From NCBI GenBank assembly GCA_016721465.1, contig JADKIA010000003.1, forward strand, positions 372,001-436,000: a stretch of DNA of 64,000 bases, written 5' to 3'. Below are positions 16,819 through 24,629 of this stretch, piece by piece. Positions within the stretch are counted from its first letter, which is position 1. Each line of letters starts with the position of its first letter. Below the pieces are notes generated by a model. The model saw only the letters and a list, made by a program, of their open reading frames with translations, ran no database searches and was not told where the DNA came from. This DNA is from Ideonella sp. (lineage in GTDB: Bacteria; Pseudomonadota; Gammaproteobacteria; Burkholderiales; Burkholderiaceae_C). Position numbers and translations under genes: made by a program.

Positions 16819-18329
16819 CAAGGGCTCCTTCGGGTGCTGGCGGGGAGTTTCTTCCAAGGCAGGTCGGCCGGATCGGCGGCCATCGGGCCGGCGGCCTTGG
16901 CCACCAGCACGTGGCTGGCGATGGGGGTGAAGTCGGCGCGGAAGTGGTTGGAGCTCTTGCACACGATGATGCGCATGGCCTCGGGCTGGATGCCCACCAT
17001 GCGCAGCATCTCGCGGTCGAGCAGCTGCGCCTTGCCGCTGACCAGCGCGATGCGCACGCCGTCGATCTCCAGGCAGGCGCTCTTGCCGAGTTGCAGTGGC
17101 ATGCCGGTCATCATCGTGCCCTTCAGCGTGCAGCGGCCATCGGACAGCGCGACCACGCTGAAGCGGCCCTGCACTGGCGGATCGCTGGGCCGGCCGGTGA
17201 AGGTGGGTACGGCCACGCCAATGGCCATCTCCAGCGTGGCGCCCAGGCCGGCAGCGTGCGCGCGCTCGGCGGCGGCCGGGTCGGCCAGCATGCCCAGCGC
17301 CACCGCGCCGGGGAAACGCCGGCCGGCGCCCTGCGCCAGCAGCGCATGCAGCATGCCGGTGGTGTTGCTGTCGCCGCCGGCGCCGGGGTTGTCCTGCGTG
17401 TCGGCGATCACCACCGGTTGCGTGGCGCCTTCGGCCAGCGCCAGGGCCGTGGTCACGGCGTCTCGGGCGCTGCGCACATCCATCGTCCATTGGCTGGGCT
17501 CGGCCACCGCGTCGACCAGGGCCTGCACGGCGCGGGCAGCCTGCTCGCCGTGTGCCCACACCATCGGCGCACATTCCGCGAAGTCAGCGGCCGGGAAGCC
17601 CATGCAGAAACTCAGCACGGTGCCGTGGCGCCGGTCCAGCGCCACCAGGGTGTCGTAGTGCGCCTGGGCCGGTGGCATCCAGGTCGACTGGGCGTTCAAC
17701 GGGATCAGGTACGGCAGCCGCCTGCAGGCCATCGGCTCGCGCCGGCCGGCACGCAGTCGGCGCTGCAGCAGCTGCGCAGCCAGCACGCCGGTGTCGGCCA
17801 TGTCGATGTGCGGATAGGTGCGGTAGGCCACCAGTGCATCGGCCAGCGCCAGCATGCGTTGCGTCACGTTGGCATGCAGGTCCAGGCTGGCGACGATGGG
17901 CAGTTCGGGGCCGACCACCGCACGCAGCCGTGCGAGCAACTCGCCCTCGGCATCGTCGGCATGCTCGGCCACGGCGGCGCCGTGCAGGTCGAGGTAGATG
18001 GCGTCGAGGCCGCCGGCGCTTGTGGCGCCCATGGCCGCGCGCACATCGGCCACGATGTCACCCGCGATGCGCTCGAAGGCTGCGCGCGTCACGTAGGAGG
18101 AGGGCGTGGCCCCACCCCAGGCCGAGGGCAGCAGCTGCCAGCCTTGCCGCCTGGCTTCGTCGATGAAGCCACCGATGGGCGCGTTCACGCCGGTCATCAG
18201 CTGCTGCATCGCCGCGCCGCGCGAGTAGGGCGGGAAGGATTCGCCGCTCTCGAAGGCCGCCCAATCCGCCAGCGAGGGGGCGAAGGTGTTGGTCTCGTGC
18301 TGGAAGCCGGCGATGAGGATTCGGGTCAT
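16818..18329 (-). CDS. M81 family metallopeptidase (MlrC-like)
   Basis: The 503-residue protein begins RILIAGFQHETNTFAP, the typical start of MlrC/M81 proteins, where the His-Glu-Thr-Asn segment helps bind zinc. A second metal segment is DLHGAAV (residues about 110-120), and DLHANVT follows. The C-terminal MlrC domain holds ADTQDNPGAGGDSN. MlrC of sphingomonads cleaves linearised microcystin; most family members are uncharacterised amide hydrolases. It is followed directly by an amidase-family gene, so the pair probably breaks down an amide-containing compound. Confidence 0.9.
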   Translation of the reverse strand: MTRILIAGFQHETNTFAPSLADWAAFESGESFPPYSRGAAMQQLMTGVNAPIGGFIDEARRQGWQLLPSAWGGATPSSYVTRAAFERIAGDIVADVRAAMGATSAGGLDAIYLDLHGAAVAEHADDAEGELLARLRAVVGPELPIVASLDLHANVTQRMLALADALVAYRTYPHIDMADTGVLAAQLLQRRLRAGRREPMACRRLPYLIPLNAQSTWMPPAQAHYDTLVALDRRHGTVLSFCMGFPAADFAECAPMVWAHGEQAARAVQALVDAVAEPSQWTMDVRSARDAVTTALALAEGATQPVVIADTQDNPGAGGDSNTTGMLHALLAQGAGRRFPGAVALGMLADPAAAERAHAAGLGATLEMAIGVAVPTFTGRPSDPPVQGRFSVVALSDGRCTLKGTMMTGMPLQLGKSACLEIDGVRIALVSGKAQLLDREMLRMVGIQPEAMRIIVCKSSNHFRADFTPIASHVLVAKAAGPMAADPADLPWKKLPASTRRSP

Positions 18330-18477
18330 GGGGTGGCGTGCGAACGACGATGCATCGGGAGATCGATCATTTCACACGCTGCGGTGTTGACCATCGGCAG
18401 GGCCGCAGGCCGCCGCAACGGAGCGTGCCCCGTGCTCGCGCGTCGGGCGCATCGCCAGGCCCCCGGTCGCGCGTCGT

Positions 18478-19509
18478 TCAACCGCGAGGTGTTCGGGGTG
18501 GGCGCGGTGGGCGCGGGCCTTGCGGTGGGCGATCGCCGTCGCGGCGCGCCGGGCGCGGGCCGTCGCCGGATTCGGCAGGGCCATGCGGAGCACCGGGCCC
18601 GCGCGGACCACCAGGCGCCCCCGGGCCTCGCGGGCCCGGTCGCTGATCGGGACGACCCTGCGGGCCGCGTGGGTCGCCGGGCCCCCGTGGCCCGCCCATG
18701 CCACGGCCAGGGCGGCCTTCGCGACCAGAGAAGTCGGGCCGATGGTCTTCGCGCAGTGGCGGAGGTGGCGCCGCGGCACGCTCGCGCCGGGCCAGGTCCA
18801 GCAGGCCTTCCAGCGCGGCGGGTTCGATGCCCTTGAGTGCGCAGAAATTGGCCGGAGTGAGCGTGGTGGTCTCGAAGGCCCGCAGCAGCGCGGCGCGTTG
18901 CTGGCGCTCGGCATCCTCCTGGGCGCGACGCTCGTGCTGCAAGGAGCGGCGGCGCTCCAGCTCTTGCATCGCGGCGTCGCGGTGCTCGGCGCTCAACTCG
19001 CCATCCGCTTGCCCATCGAGATCGAATCGGGTCTTCGCGCGGGTGAGCGCGATCAGGTAGGACGTGCTGCCCGTATACCGGCGCAGGAAGCCCGACAGCG
19101 CAGGCTTGCTGAACACGCCCGGCATGCGTGCCTGGATGTCGGCCTGGATGCGCAACTTGATGGGCTTGGGTGCTCCGGTGAACAGCGCCGGGAAGCTCTT
19201 CTTCAGCAGCGCGGCACAGGCGGCCGGGTCCAGGTCGGCAGGCTTGCTGGCCGCGGGTGCCACCGGCGCGGCCGCCACAGCCACATCGGTCACGTCAGCG
19301 CCATCAGCGCCATCAGCGACATCGGGCACGTCGGGCACGTCGGGCACATCGCCGCCGGTGACAGGCACGGCCATGCATTCCAGCGTGGGCTCGGCCAGCG
19401 TCTCGGCCACCACGCCCGCCGCCGCCGGTGCCTCGGCTGCAGTGGTGTGTGGCGTGGTGGGCTGGGCGGCTGCGTCGGCAGGCAGCGCCGGCTCGGGGGT
19501 CTGGGGCAT
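18478..19509 (-). CDS. ProQ/FinO-domain RNA-binding protein with long low-complexity tails
   Basis: A 343-residue protein. The central part (about residues 95-200) is a ProQ/FinO domain: ALLKKSFPALFTGAPKPIKL, RIQADIQARMPGVFSKPALS and FLRRYTGSTSYLIAL are characteristic. Such proteins bind structured small RNAs and mRNA 3' ends as RNA chaperones. The N-terminal 90 residues are Ala/Thr/Pro-rich with a VPDVPDVPDV run and ADGADGADV. The last 90 residues are an Arg/Gly/Pro-rich disordered tail (GPRGPGAPGGPRGPG), which may add RNA affinity. Family members in betaproteobacteria often carry such tails. The gene is read away from the PDZ lipoprotein gene. Confidence 0.9.
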   Translation of the reverse strand: MPQTPEPALPADAAAQPTTPHTTAAEAPAAAGVVAETLAEPTLECMAVPVTGGDVPDVPDVPDVADGADGADVTDVAVAAAPVAPAASKPADLDPAACAALLKKSFPALFTGAPKPIKLRIQADIQARMPGVFSKPALSGFLRRYTGSTSYLIALTRAKTRFDLDGQADGELSAEHRDAAMQELERRRSLQHERRAQEDAERQQRAALLRAFETTTLTPANFCALKGIEPAALEGLLDLARRERAAAPPPPLREDHRPDFSGREGRPGRGMGGPRGPGDPRGPQGRPDQRPGPRGPGAPGGPRGPGAPHGPAESGDGPRPARRDGDRPPQGPRPPRPPRTPRG

Positions 19510-19727
19510 GGGGCGTGTCGGGTGCGGAAGTCAGGACCGCGATTCTGCCCCGCTTGCGCGCACCGTGCCCGTCTGGCGAGGTGTGCGCAAGCCATCGCGC
19601 CTGCAGAAAGTCCTCTTGACCGAGCGCCGCTGTCACGCGGCCACGTGCCGGCCGGTCGGCGTTGACGCAGGGCAATGCGCGCGCGACTGGCCACCTCAGA
19701 ATCAACGATGCCCCTTGGCTGTTCGAA

Positions 19728-20591
19728 ATGATCAGGATTTGTGCGGTGTCGTCGTGGTCCGCAGGCGTGATGCTCCTGCCAAGCCTGCTGTTGCAGGGCT
19801 GTGCCGTTCCGGGCACGCCGGTGACCCAGACCGTGCGCGTCGAGACGCCCGATTGCGCCCAGGCCCGATGCGAGTTGAGCAACGACCAAGGTCAATGGAG
19901 CCTGTTGCGCACGCCGGGCAGTGTCACGCTGACCACCTCGCGCGAGCCGCTGAAGGTGGTCTGCCGCGCCGACGATGGTGCGCAGGGCAAGCGCACGACC
20001 GGCTCGACGATGGGCCCCACCACGGGCGCTGGCGCCGTGGCCGGGGGCGTGGCCGGGGGTGCCGCGGTCGGTGTTGCCGTGGGCAGCGCGGCGTTGGCCT
20101 TCATCCCGCCGCTGGGCATCGTGGCCGTGTTGGCCGGCGTGGGTGCCGGCGCCGCCACCGGGCAGGCGGTGGAATCCAATCGGCGCGCAATCCACTACCC
20201 TGAACTGATCAGCGTGCCGATGACTTGCCCGGCCTTCACGGCCGATGCGCGACCGGTCGGCACCGCGCTCGGCCTGGGCATCCGCGGTCTGGCGCCGACC
20301 GACGCGCGCGAGGCTGGTGTCGGCCTGCGTGGCGCCGTGTTGGTGACGACGGTGCACCCCGGTGGCGCTGCCGCCGTGGCGGGGCTGCGCCCGGGCGACA
20401 TCGTGCTCGCTGCCGATGGGCGCGACCTGGCCGACGCCGCAGATCTGGAAGAGCGCGTGCTGGCGCTGCCCGCCGGCACGCCGCTGTCTTTGCGCGTTTG
20501 GCGTGACAGCCAGCTGCTGACGCTGCAGTTGCTGCGCACTGAGAGCGCCCCCAGGCCGACGACCTACGTCGTCCGCCCCCCGAGGGGGTGA
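19728..20591 (+). CDS. PDZ-domain lipoprotein with a glycine-zipper segment
   Basis: The 287-residue protein has a lipoprotein signal with lipobox LLQGC (Cys near residue 25). Residues about 100-150 form a Gly/Ala-rich stretch (GAVAGGVAGGAAVGVAVGS) of the glycine-zipper kind. A PDZ domain follows from about residue 190 (GIRGLAPTDAREAGVGLRG to AGLRPGDIVLAADG). No protease domain is attached, so it is likely an envelope adaptor rather than an enzyme. ATG 19728 was chosen for the signal peptide. The stop codon lies inside a 9-bp inverted repeat. Confidence 0.8.
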   Translation: MIRICAVSSWSAGVMLLPSLLLQGCAVPGTPVTQTVRVETPDCAQARCELSNDQGQWSLLRTPGSVTLTTSREPLKVVCRADDGAQGKRTTGSTMGPTTGAGAVAGGVAGGAAVGVAVGSAALAFIPPLGIVAVLAGVGAGAATGQAVESNRRAIHYPELISVPMTCPAFTADARPVGTALGLGIRGLAPTDAREAGVGLRGAVLVTTVHPGGAAAVAGLRPGDIVLAADGRDLADAADLEERVLALPAGTPLSLRVWRDSQLLTLQLLRTESAPRPTTYVVRPPRG

Positions 20592-20622
20592 GTCAACTCG
20601 GGAGCGGCCCTTCGTTGACTCA
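20589..20622. repeat. Inverted repeat TGAGTCAAC / GTTGACTCA
   Basis: Perfect 9-bp arms at 20589-20597 and 20614-20622 with a 16-base spacer. The left arm includes the stop codon of the PDZ lipoprotein gene; the right arm ends 10 bp before the next start. It may be an mRNA stem, an attenuator or an operator. GACGAC/GTCGTC (20558-20573) is a second small hairpin just upstream. Confidence 0.6.
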
Positions 20623-20632
20623 AGAGGCCGCC

Positions 20633-21304
20633 ATGAACTTCTCTACGCCCGGATGGCTGGTCGCGCTGCTGCTGCTGGCAGCGCTGACCGGCGGCTGCGC
20701 AACGAAGTTCGAAGGGGCCTACACCCCGGCGCTGTTCCCGCCCGCCGCGTCGGCGCCCGCCAGCCGGGCGCCGGGCCGGTTGGCGCTGGTGGTGCGGCCG
20801 CAGGTGCAGGACCTGGTGCACGAGGGAGACCAGGTTCCCGCGCGCGGCGTGCGCCTGCCCATCGGTCGCATCGTCGAGGAGGCCACGCTGGGGGTCTTTC
20901 GGGACGGCCTGCAAGGCGGCGTGCAACGCCTGGTGCAGGTGCCCGCTGCCGGCGCCGGTTTTGCCGCGAGCGTGGCGATCGAGTCGGTGCATGTCGAGCA
21001 CGACAGTCGGGTGTTGTGGCTGGTTCCGATCCCGGTCTTCCCGTTCGTGGTCGGCGACAGCGAGGTCAGTGCGCGTCTGGCCTTCGAGCTGAGCCTGCTC
21101 GATGCCCAGGGGCGCACCGTGTGGACACACTCGTACGACAGCGGTCGAGAGGTCTACAAGCGACCGTCGTTCTGGAGCAACGAGCTGTTGCCCGAAGGCC
21201 TGCTGCGCATGGCCCATGAGGCCGCCTGGCGACTCGCGCAGCAGGCGCTGATCGATGTGCGCGAGTGGCTGGCGACCGAGCGCAACAAGCCACGCGAGCT
21301 GTAG
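20633..21304 (+). CDS. Lipoprotein of unknown function
   Basis: A 223-residue protein with lipobox LTGGC (Cys about residue 22). The mature part has a RLALVVRPQVQDLVHEGD segment, VAIESVHVEHDSRVLWLVPIPVFPFV near the middle, and helical C-terminal LLRMAHEAAWRLAQQAL. The layout (an ALVVxP strand, a long amphipathic region and a beta sheet) resembles envelope lipoproteins of the DUF4136 or LPP20-like kinds, but I could not assign a family. Read in the same direction as the PDZ lipoprotein and 41 bp after it, so likely co-expressed. Start at ATG 20633 fits the lipobox. Confidence 0.75.
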   Translation: MNFSTPGWLVALLLLAALTGGCATKFEGAYTPALFPPAASAPASRAPGRLALVVRPQVQDLVHEGDQVPARGVRLPIGRIVEEATLGVFRDGLQGGVQRLVQVPAAGAGFAASVAIESVHVEHDSRVLWLVPIPVFPFVVGDSEVSARLAFELSLLDAQGRTVWTHSYDSGREVYKRPSFWSNELLPEGLLRMAHEAAWRLAQQALIDVREWLATERNKPREL

Positions 21305-21353
21305 GGCGGCGCGAACGGCGTGCCTGCCCGCCAGCCCGCCGGCGCACCGGCCC

Positions 21354-22331
21354 TCACATCAGCAGGTGCTCGCCGGCGTTCTCGCCGCCCAGGATCACGT
21401 AGTTCACCTTGCGCAGGTCCTGCAGGGCCTTGCCACCGGAGTAGCTGATGGAGCTCTGCACGTCCTCGCGCATCTCGCGCAACGTGTCGGCCAGCTTGCC
21501 CTTCACCGGCTCGAGGATGCGCTTGCCTTCCACGTGCTTGTACTCGCCCTTGTTGAAGTCGCTGGCCGAGCCGTAGTACTCCTTGTACAAGCGGCCATCC
21601 ACCTCCACCGTGGTGCCGGGCGATTCTTCGTGGCCGGCAAACAGCGAGCCGATCATCACCATCGCGGCGCCGAAGCGCACGCTCTTGGCGATGTCGCCAT
21701 GGTGGCGGATGCCGCCATCGGCAATGATGGGCTTGCTGGCCACGCGGGCACACCACTTCAGCGCGCTCAGCTGCCAGCCGCCGGTGCCGAAGCCGGTCTT
21801 CAACTTGGTGATGCACACCTTGCCCGGGCCCACGCCCACCTTGGTGGCATCGGCGCCCCAGTTTTCCAGATCGATCACCGCCTCGGGCGTGGCCACGTTG
21901 CCCGCGATCACGAAGGCGGTCGGCAGCTTGTGCTTGATGTGCTCGATCGTGGCCTTCACGCTGTCGGCGTGCCCATGGGCGATGTCGATGGTGATGTAGT
22001 CGGCGCCCACGCCTTCGGCCGCCAGGCGGTCGATCACGGCGAAGTCGGCCGGCTTCACGCCCGAGCTGATCGAGACGAACAGGCCCTTGTCACGCATGCG
22101 CTTGGCAAAGGCCACGTTGTCGAGGTCGAAGCGGTGCATCACGTAGAAGTAGCCGTTGGACGCCAGGTACTCGCTGATCGGCTCGTCCACCACCGTCTTC
22201 ATGTTGGCGGGCACCACCGGCAGCGCAAAGCGGCGCGGGCCGAACGGGGCGCTGGCGTCGCACTCGCTGCGGCTTTCCACGCGGCATTTGCGCGGCAGCA
22301 GCAGGATGTTGTCGTAGTCAAAGATTTCCAT
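21354..22331 (-). CDS. guaC: GMP reductase
   Basis: The 325-residue protein is of the IMP dehydrogenase/GMP reductase family. VGPGKVCITKLKTG holds the active-site Cys and FGTGGWQLSAL the following substrate loop; ADGGIRHHGDIAKSV and GSLFAGHEESPG are phosphate-binding parts. No CBS insert is present, and the length equals the short bacterial GuaC type. It turns GMP into IMP with NADPH, so it helps salvage guanine nucleotides; it is unrelated in position to the purine locus near 58-64 kb. ATG 22331 is used; an upstream ATG at 22379 gives a non-conserved extension. Confidence 0.9.
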   Translation of the reverse strand: MEIFDYDNILLLPRKCRVESRSECDASAPFGPRRFALPVVPANMKTVVDEPISEYLASNGYFYVMHRFDLDNVAFAKRMRDKGLFVSISSGVKPADFAVIDRLAAEGVGADYITIDIAHGHADSVKATIEHIKHKLPTAFVIAGNVATPEAVIDLENWGADATKVGVGPGKVCITKLKTGFGTGGWQLSALKWCARVASKPIIADGGIRHHGDIAKSVRFGAAMVMIGSLFAGHEESPGTTVEVDGRLYKEYYGSASDFNKGEYKHVEGKRILEPVKGKLADTLREMREDVQSSISYSGGKALQDLRKVNYVILGGENAGEHLLM

Positions 22332-22715
22332 GGCAGGGGGCTCCGTAGCTTTGGATGTCGCGGCGTTGAGCAGTGCCACGAGGTGAGCTGCGAGCGCTTG
22401 ACCTGGAGTCCCGGTTCATGATCCTGGCCCACCGAGGCCGCCCAGCGGGGGGCGGTGCAGGCACAAGAAACCGGGCGCCAGAATTTGGGCCCGGTGGCTG
22501 ATTGTACGCAGGTGGTTCGACGTCTCGCCTGGGCTCTGGCGCTACTCCCGGGTGGCGTGCGGTCGCCGCATCGATTGGCCGAGCGGGCCGTGGCGCCAGG
22601 CAGCCCGGGCGCAGGCCTGCCGACACGGGAGACCGTCAGCCAGCGTGAAGGCGATTCCCTTGCCGGCCACATTGCGCTAGCCTTGCGCCACCCCATCACG
22701 ACCAGGAGCGCCACC
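22332..22715. other. Intergenic region between guaC and the 135-residue gene
   Basis: This 384-base stretch separates two divergent genes. I see no convincing gene or riboswitch fold. TTGACC at 22398-22403 could be a -35 element on the plus strand but lacks a good -10. Promoters for both genes presumably lie here. Confidence 0.4.
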
Positions 22716-23123
22716 ATGGCCAATGCGGAAATCGACCTTGTCACGGGCAAGGTGTTCGACAAGAAGTTCGAGGCGGGCGTGATGAAGACCGCTCGGCGCG
22801 TGGCCGAGAAGGCGGTCAAGGCCGCGTTCGATCTCGACGCACCGAAGGACAAGCAAGCGCGCTACTGGTCGGTCGATCTCAATGTGGTCGTCACGCTCGA
22901 CGACAAGTCGCAGCAGTTGGACGCCGGGTGCGGGGTCATCGTGCACATCAAGCAAGGCGGCAAGAAGTTCATGCATGCCAGCAAGCCGCCCAACAGTGCG
23001 AAGGGCAAGGTCAATGCGGCCAAACTGGCGCAGGCGGATGTCGACAGCATGGTCGAGGATGCCGTGTCTGCGGCGATGGACAAGCCCATTGCGCTGATGA
23101 AGGCAGGCAGCAAGGACCTGTAG
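22716..23123 (+). CDS. Conserved-looking 135-residue protein of unknown function
   Basis: The protein reads MANAEIDLVTGKVFDKKF..., with a helical VMKTARRVAEKAVKAAFDL, then a strand WSVDLNVVVTLDDKSQQLDAGCGVIVHIKQGGKKFMHA. This alternation suggests a small mixed alpha/beta fold. GGAGCGCC precedes ATG 22716 as a ribosome site. No family recognised. It sits directly upstream of the decayed toxin fragment, 18 bp before it, separated by an 18-bp palindrome. Confidence 0.6.
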   Translation: MANAEIDLVTGKVFDKKFEAGVMKTARRVAEKAVKAAFDLDAPKDKQARYWSVDLNVVVTLDDKSQQLDAGCGVIVHIKQGGKKFMHASKPPNSAKGKVNAAKLAQADVDSMVEDAVSAAMDKPIALMKAGSKDL

Positions 23124-23140
23124 CCGCCGCCGGCGGCGGC
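23123..23140. repeat. 18-bp perfect palindrome GCCGCCGCCGGCGGCGGC
   Basis: The palindrome begins with the last base of the stop codon of the upstream gene and ends where the toxin remnant begins. It may be a junction where the toxin gene lost its 5' half, or a stem that stops transcription of the upstream gene. Confidence 0.5.
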
Positions 23141-23353
23141 GTATCCGGGTGGTTCTTCGTTTTCGGCTTCGAGAAGAATGAGCGCACCAACATCAGCGCG
23201 AAGGAAGTCGAGGCCGTGCAGGGGATCGCCGCCGACCTCTTCCGCCTGAGCGCAAGTGAGCTCGACGCACACGTCAACACCGAAGCACTGAAGGAGATTT
23301 GCCATGACAGCGAAGGTCAGGGCCGCAAGCAAGATCCTCGACGCGGTGCATGA
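23141..23353 (+). pseudogene. C-terminal remnant of a RelE/HigB-type toxin
   Basis: From about 23150 the frame reads GWFFVFGFEKNERTNIS, then AKEVEAVQGIAADLF and a tail ending in HVNTEALKEI. This matches the C-terminal half of the COG4737 group of RelE/HigB toxins (FFVHGFAKNERDNIS-type core followed by a helix and LTEV tail). The N-terminal half, with the first strands and most RNase residues, is absent: the frame upstream is only Ala/Gly codons from a palindrome. The end overlaps the antitoxin start, as in a normal toxin-antitoxin pair. I infer a dead toxin. Confidence 0.65.
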
Positions 23354-23627
23354 GACCGCGCGTGAGCTGCATGCCGCGGGCTTCATCGACATGCGCAGCA
23401 TGCGCCACTACGACGCGCTGTGTCTGGCGCCCGTGCCGAACTACTCGAGCGCGAAGATCCGCGCACTGCGCGGCCGGCACAAACTCAGCCACGCCGTCTT
23501 CGCCTCCGTGCTCAACACCAGCCTGTCGACGGTTCGCCAATGGGAGATCGGTGACAAACACCCCAGCGGTCCGTCGCTGAAGTTGCTCAGTTTGCTGGAC
23601 AAAAAAGGATTGGAAGTCCTGATCTGA
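23304..23627 (+). CDS. HigA/XRE-type antitoxin, orphan
   Basis: The 107-residue protein has a C-terminal helix-turn-helix: SHAVFASVLNTSLSTVRQWEIGDKHPSG, the usual HigA-like pattern, followed by LKLLSLLDKKGLEVLI. The N-terminal part (HYDALCLAPVPNYSSAKIRALR) resembles that of antitoxins paired with COG4737 toxins. It would bind and repress its own promoter. The partner toxin just upstream is truncated, so this antitoxin is orphaned; it may have been kept as a regulator or as protection against related toxins. Confidence 0.8.
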   Translation: MTAKVRAASKILDAVHETARELHAAGFIDMRSMRHYDALCLAPVPNYSSAKIRALRGRHKLSHAVFASVLNTSLSTVRQWEIGDKHPSGPSLKLLSLLDKKGLEVLI

Positions 23628-23646
23628 GCCGCCATCTTTGGGCCGC

Positions 23647-24507
23647 TCAACCGACCGTCTGCATGCGCAGCCGGCGCGCGGCCTCTTCATCGCGCGCATC
23701 GTCGATCTCGCGCAGCACGCCGCCCAGGTCCACCGGCCCGGCCTTGCCGTGGAAGCGGCCGGTGAGGGGGCTGTCGAGCGCGAGTTGGCCCTTCTCGTAG
23801 AGCTTCCAGATCTCTGGGCCGAATTGCGTGGCCAGGATGTCCGGGGCGAAGCGGCCGAAGAAGTCGCGCAGGTTGTCCACGTCTCGCAGCAGCATGCGCT
23901 TGGCGTGGTTGTTGCCGGCCGCGTCCACGGCCTGGGGCAGGTCGATGATCACCGGGCCGGGCGCCCCATCCGTGGTGCCGAGCAGGATGTTGAACTCCGA
24001 CAGGTCGCCGTGCACCACGCCCGCACACAGCATGCGCACCACCTCGCGGATCAGCGTGGCGTGGTGGCGCCTGGCGTCCTCGGGGCTGAACTCCACATCG
24101 TTCAGCCGCGGTGCGGCGTCGCCCTGCGGGTTGGTCACCAGCTCCATCAGCAGCACGCCGTCACAGAAGTTGTGCGGCTGCGGCACGCGCACGCCGGCAG
24201 CGGCCAGGCGGTGCAGGGCATCGACCTCGGCGCTTTGCCAGGCGGCCTCGGTGGCCTCGCGACCGAAGCGCGTGCCCTTGGCCATGGCACGGGCCTGGCG
24301 GGTGTTCTTCACCTTGCGGTTCTCGGTGTAGTCCACGGCCTGTCGAAAGCTGCGCTCGTTGGCGGCCTTGTAGACCTTGGCGCACAGCGTCTCGTCGCCG
24401 CTGCGCACCACGTACACGGCGGCTTCCTTGCCGCTCATCAGCTGACGCACCACGGTGTCGATCAGGCCTTCGTCGATGAGCGCTTGCAGTCGGGCGGGTG
24501 CTTTCAT
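23647..24507 (-). CDS. RIO1-like serine/threonine protein kinase
   Basis: The 286-residue protein has RIO kinase features: an ATP-binding MSGKEAAVYVV with K44 in CAKVYK, the catalytic loop VHGDLSEFNILL (D168 and N173), and the metal-binding IIDLPQAV (D189), in place of a DFG motif. The N-terminal extension TVVRQLMSGKEAAVY is typical of RIO1. In archaea and eukaryotes RIO kinases mature small ribosomal subunits; bacterial members are common in proteobacteria with no known substrate. Cytoplasmic. Divergent from vgrG, with 122 bp between. Confidence 0.85.
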   Translation of the reverse strand: MKAPARLQALIDEGLIDTVVRQLMSGKEAAVYVVRSGDETLCAKVYKAANERSFRQAVDYTENRKVKNTRQARAMAKGTRFGREATEAAWQSAEVDALHRLAAAGVRVPQPHNFCDGVLLMELVTNPQGDAAPRLNDVEFSPEDARRHHATLIREVVRMLCAGVVHGDLSEFNILLGTTDGAPGPVIIDLPQAVDAAGNNHAKRMLLRDVDNLRDFFGRFAPDILATQFGPEIWKLYEKGQLALDSPLTGRFHGKAGPVDLGGVLREIDDARDEEAARRLRMQTVG

Positions 24508-24629
24508 CGGCGCATTCTGCGCCCTGCGCGCGACACGATCCGACGGCCATCGCTGGTTTCAACCGATGGCGCTTGGCCATGCACCGGCGCAAGCTGCAGT
24601 CTCGGAGCGCGGCCACACAGACCACCACC

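Noticed and set aside
24579..24629. ATG 24579 as the vgrG start
   Set aside because: It adds 17 basic residues that do not look like the hub domain; ATG 24630 fits the conserved start better.
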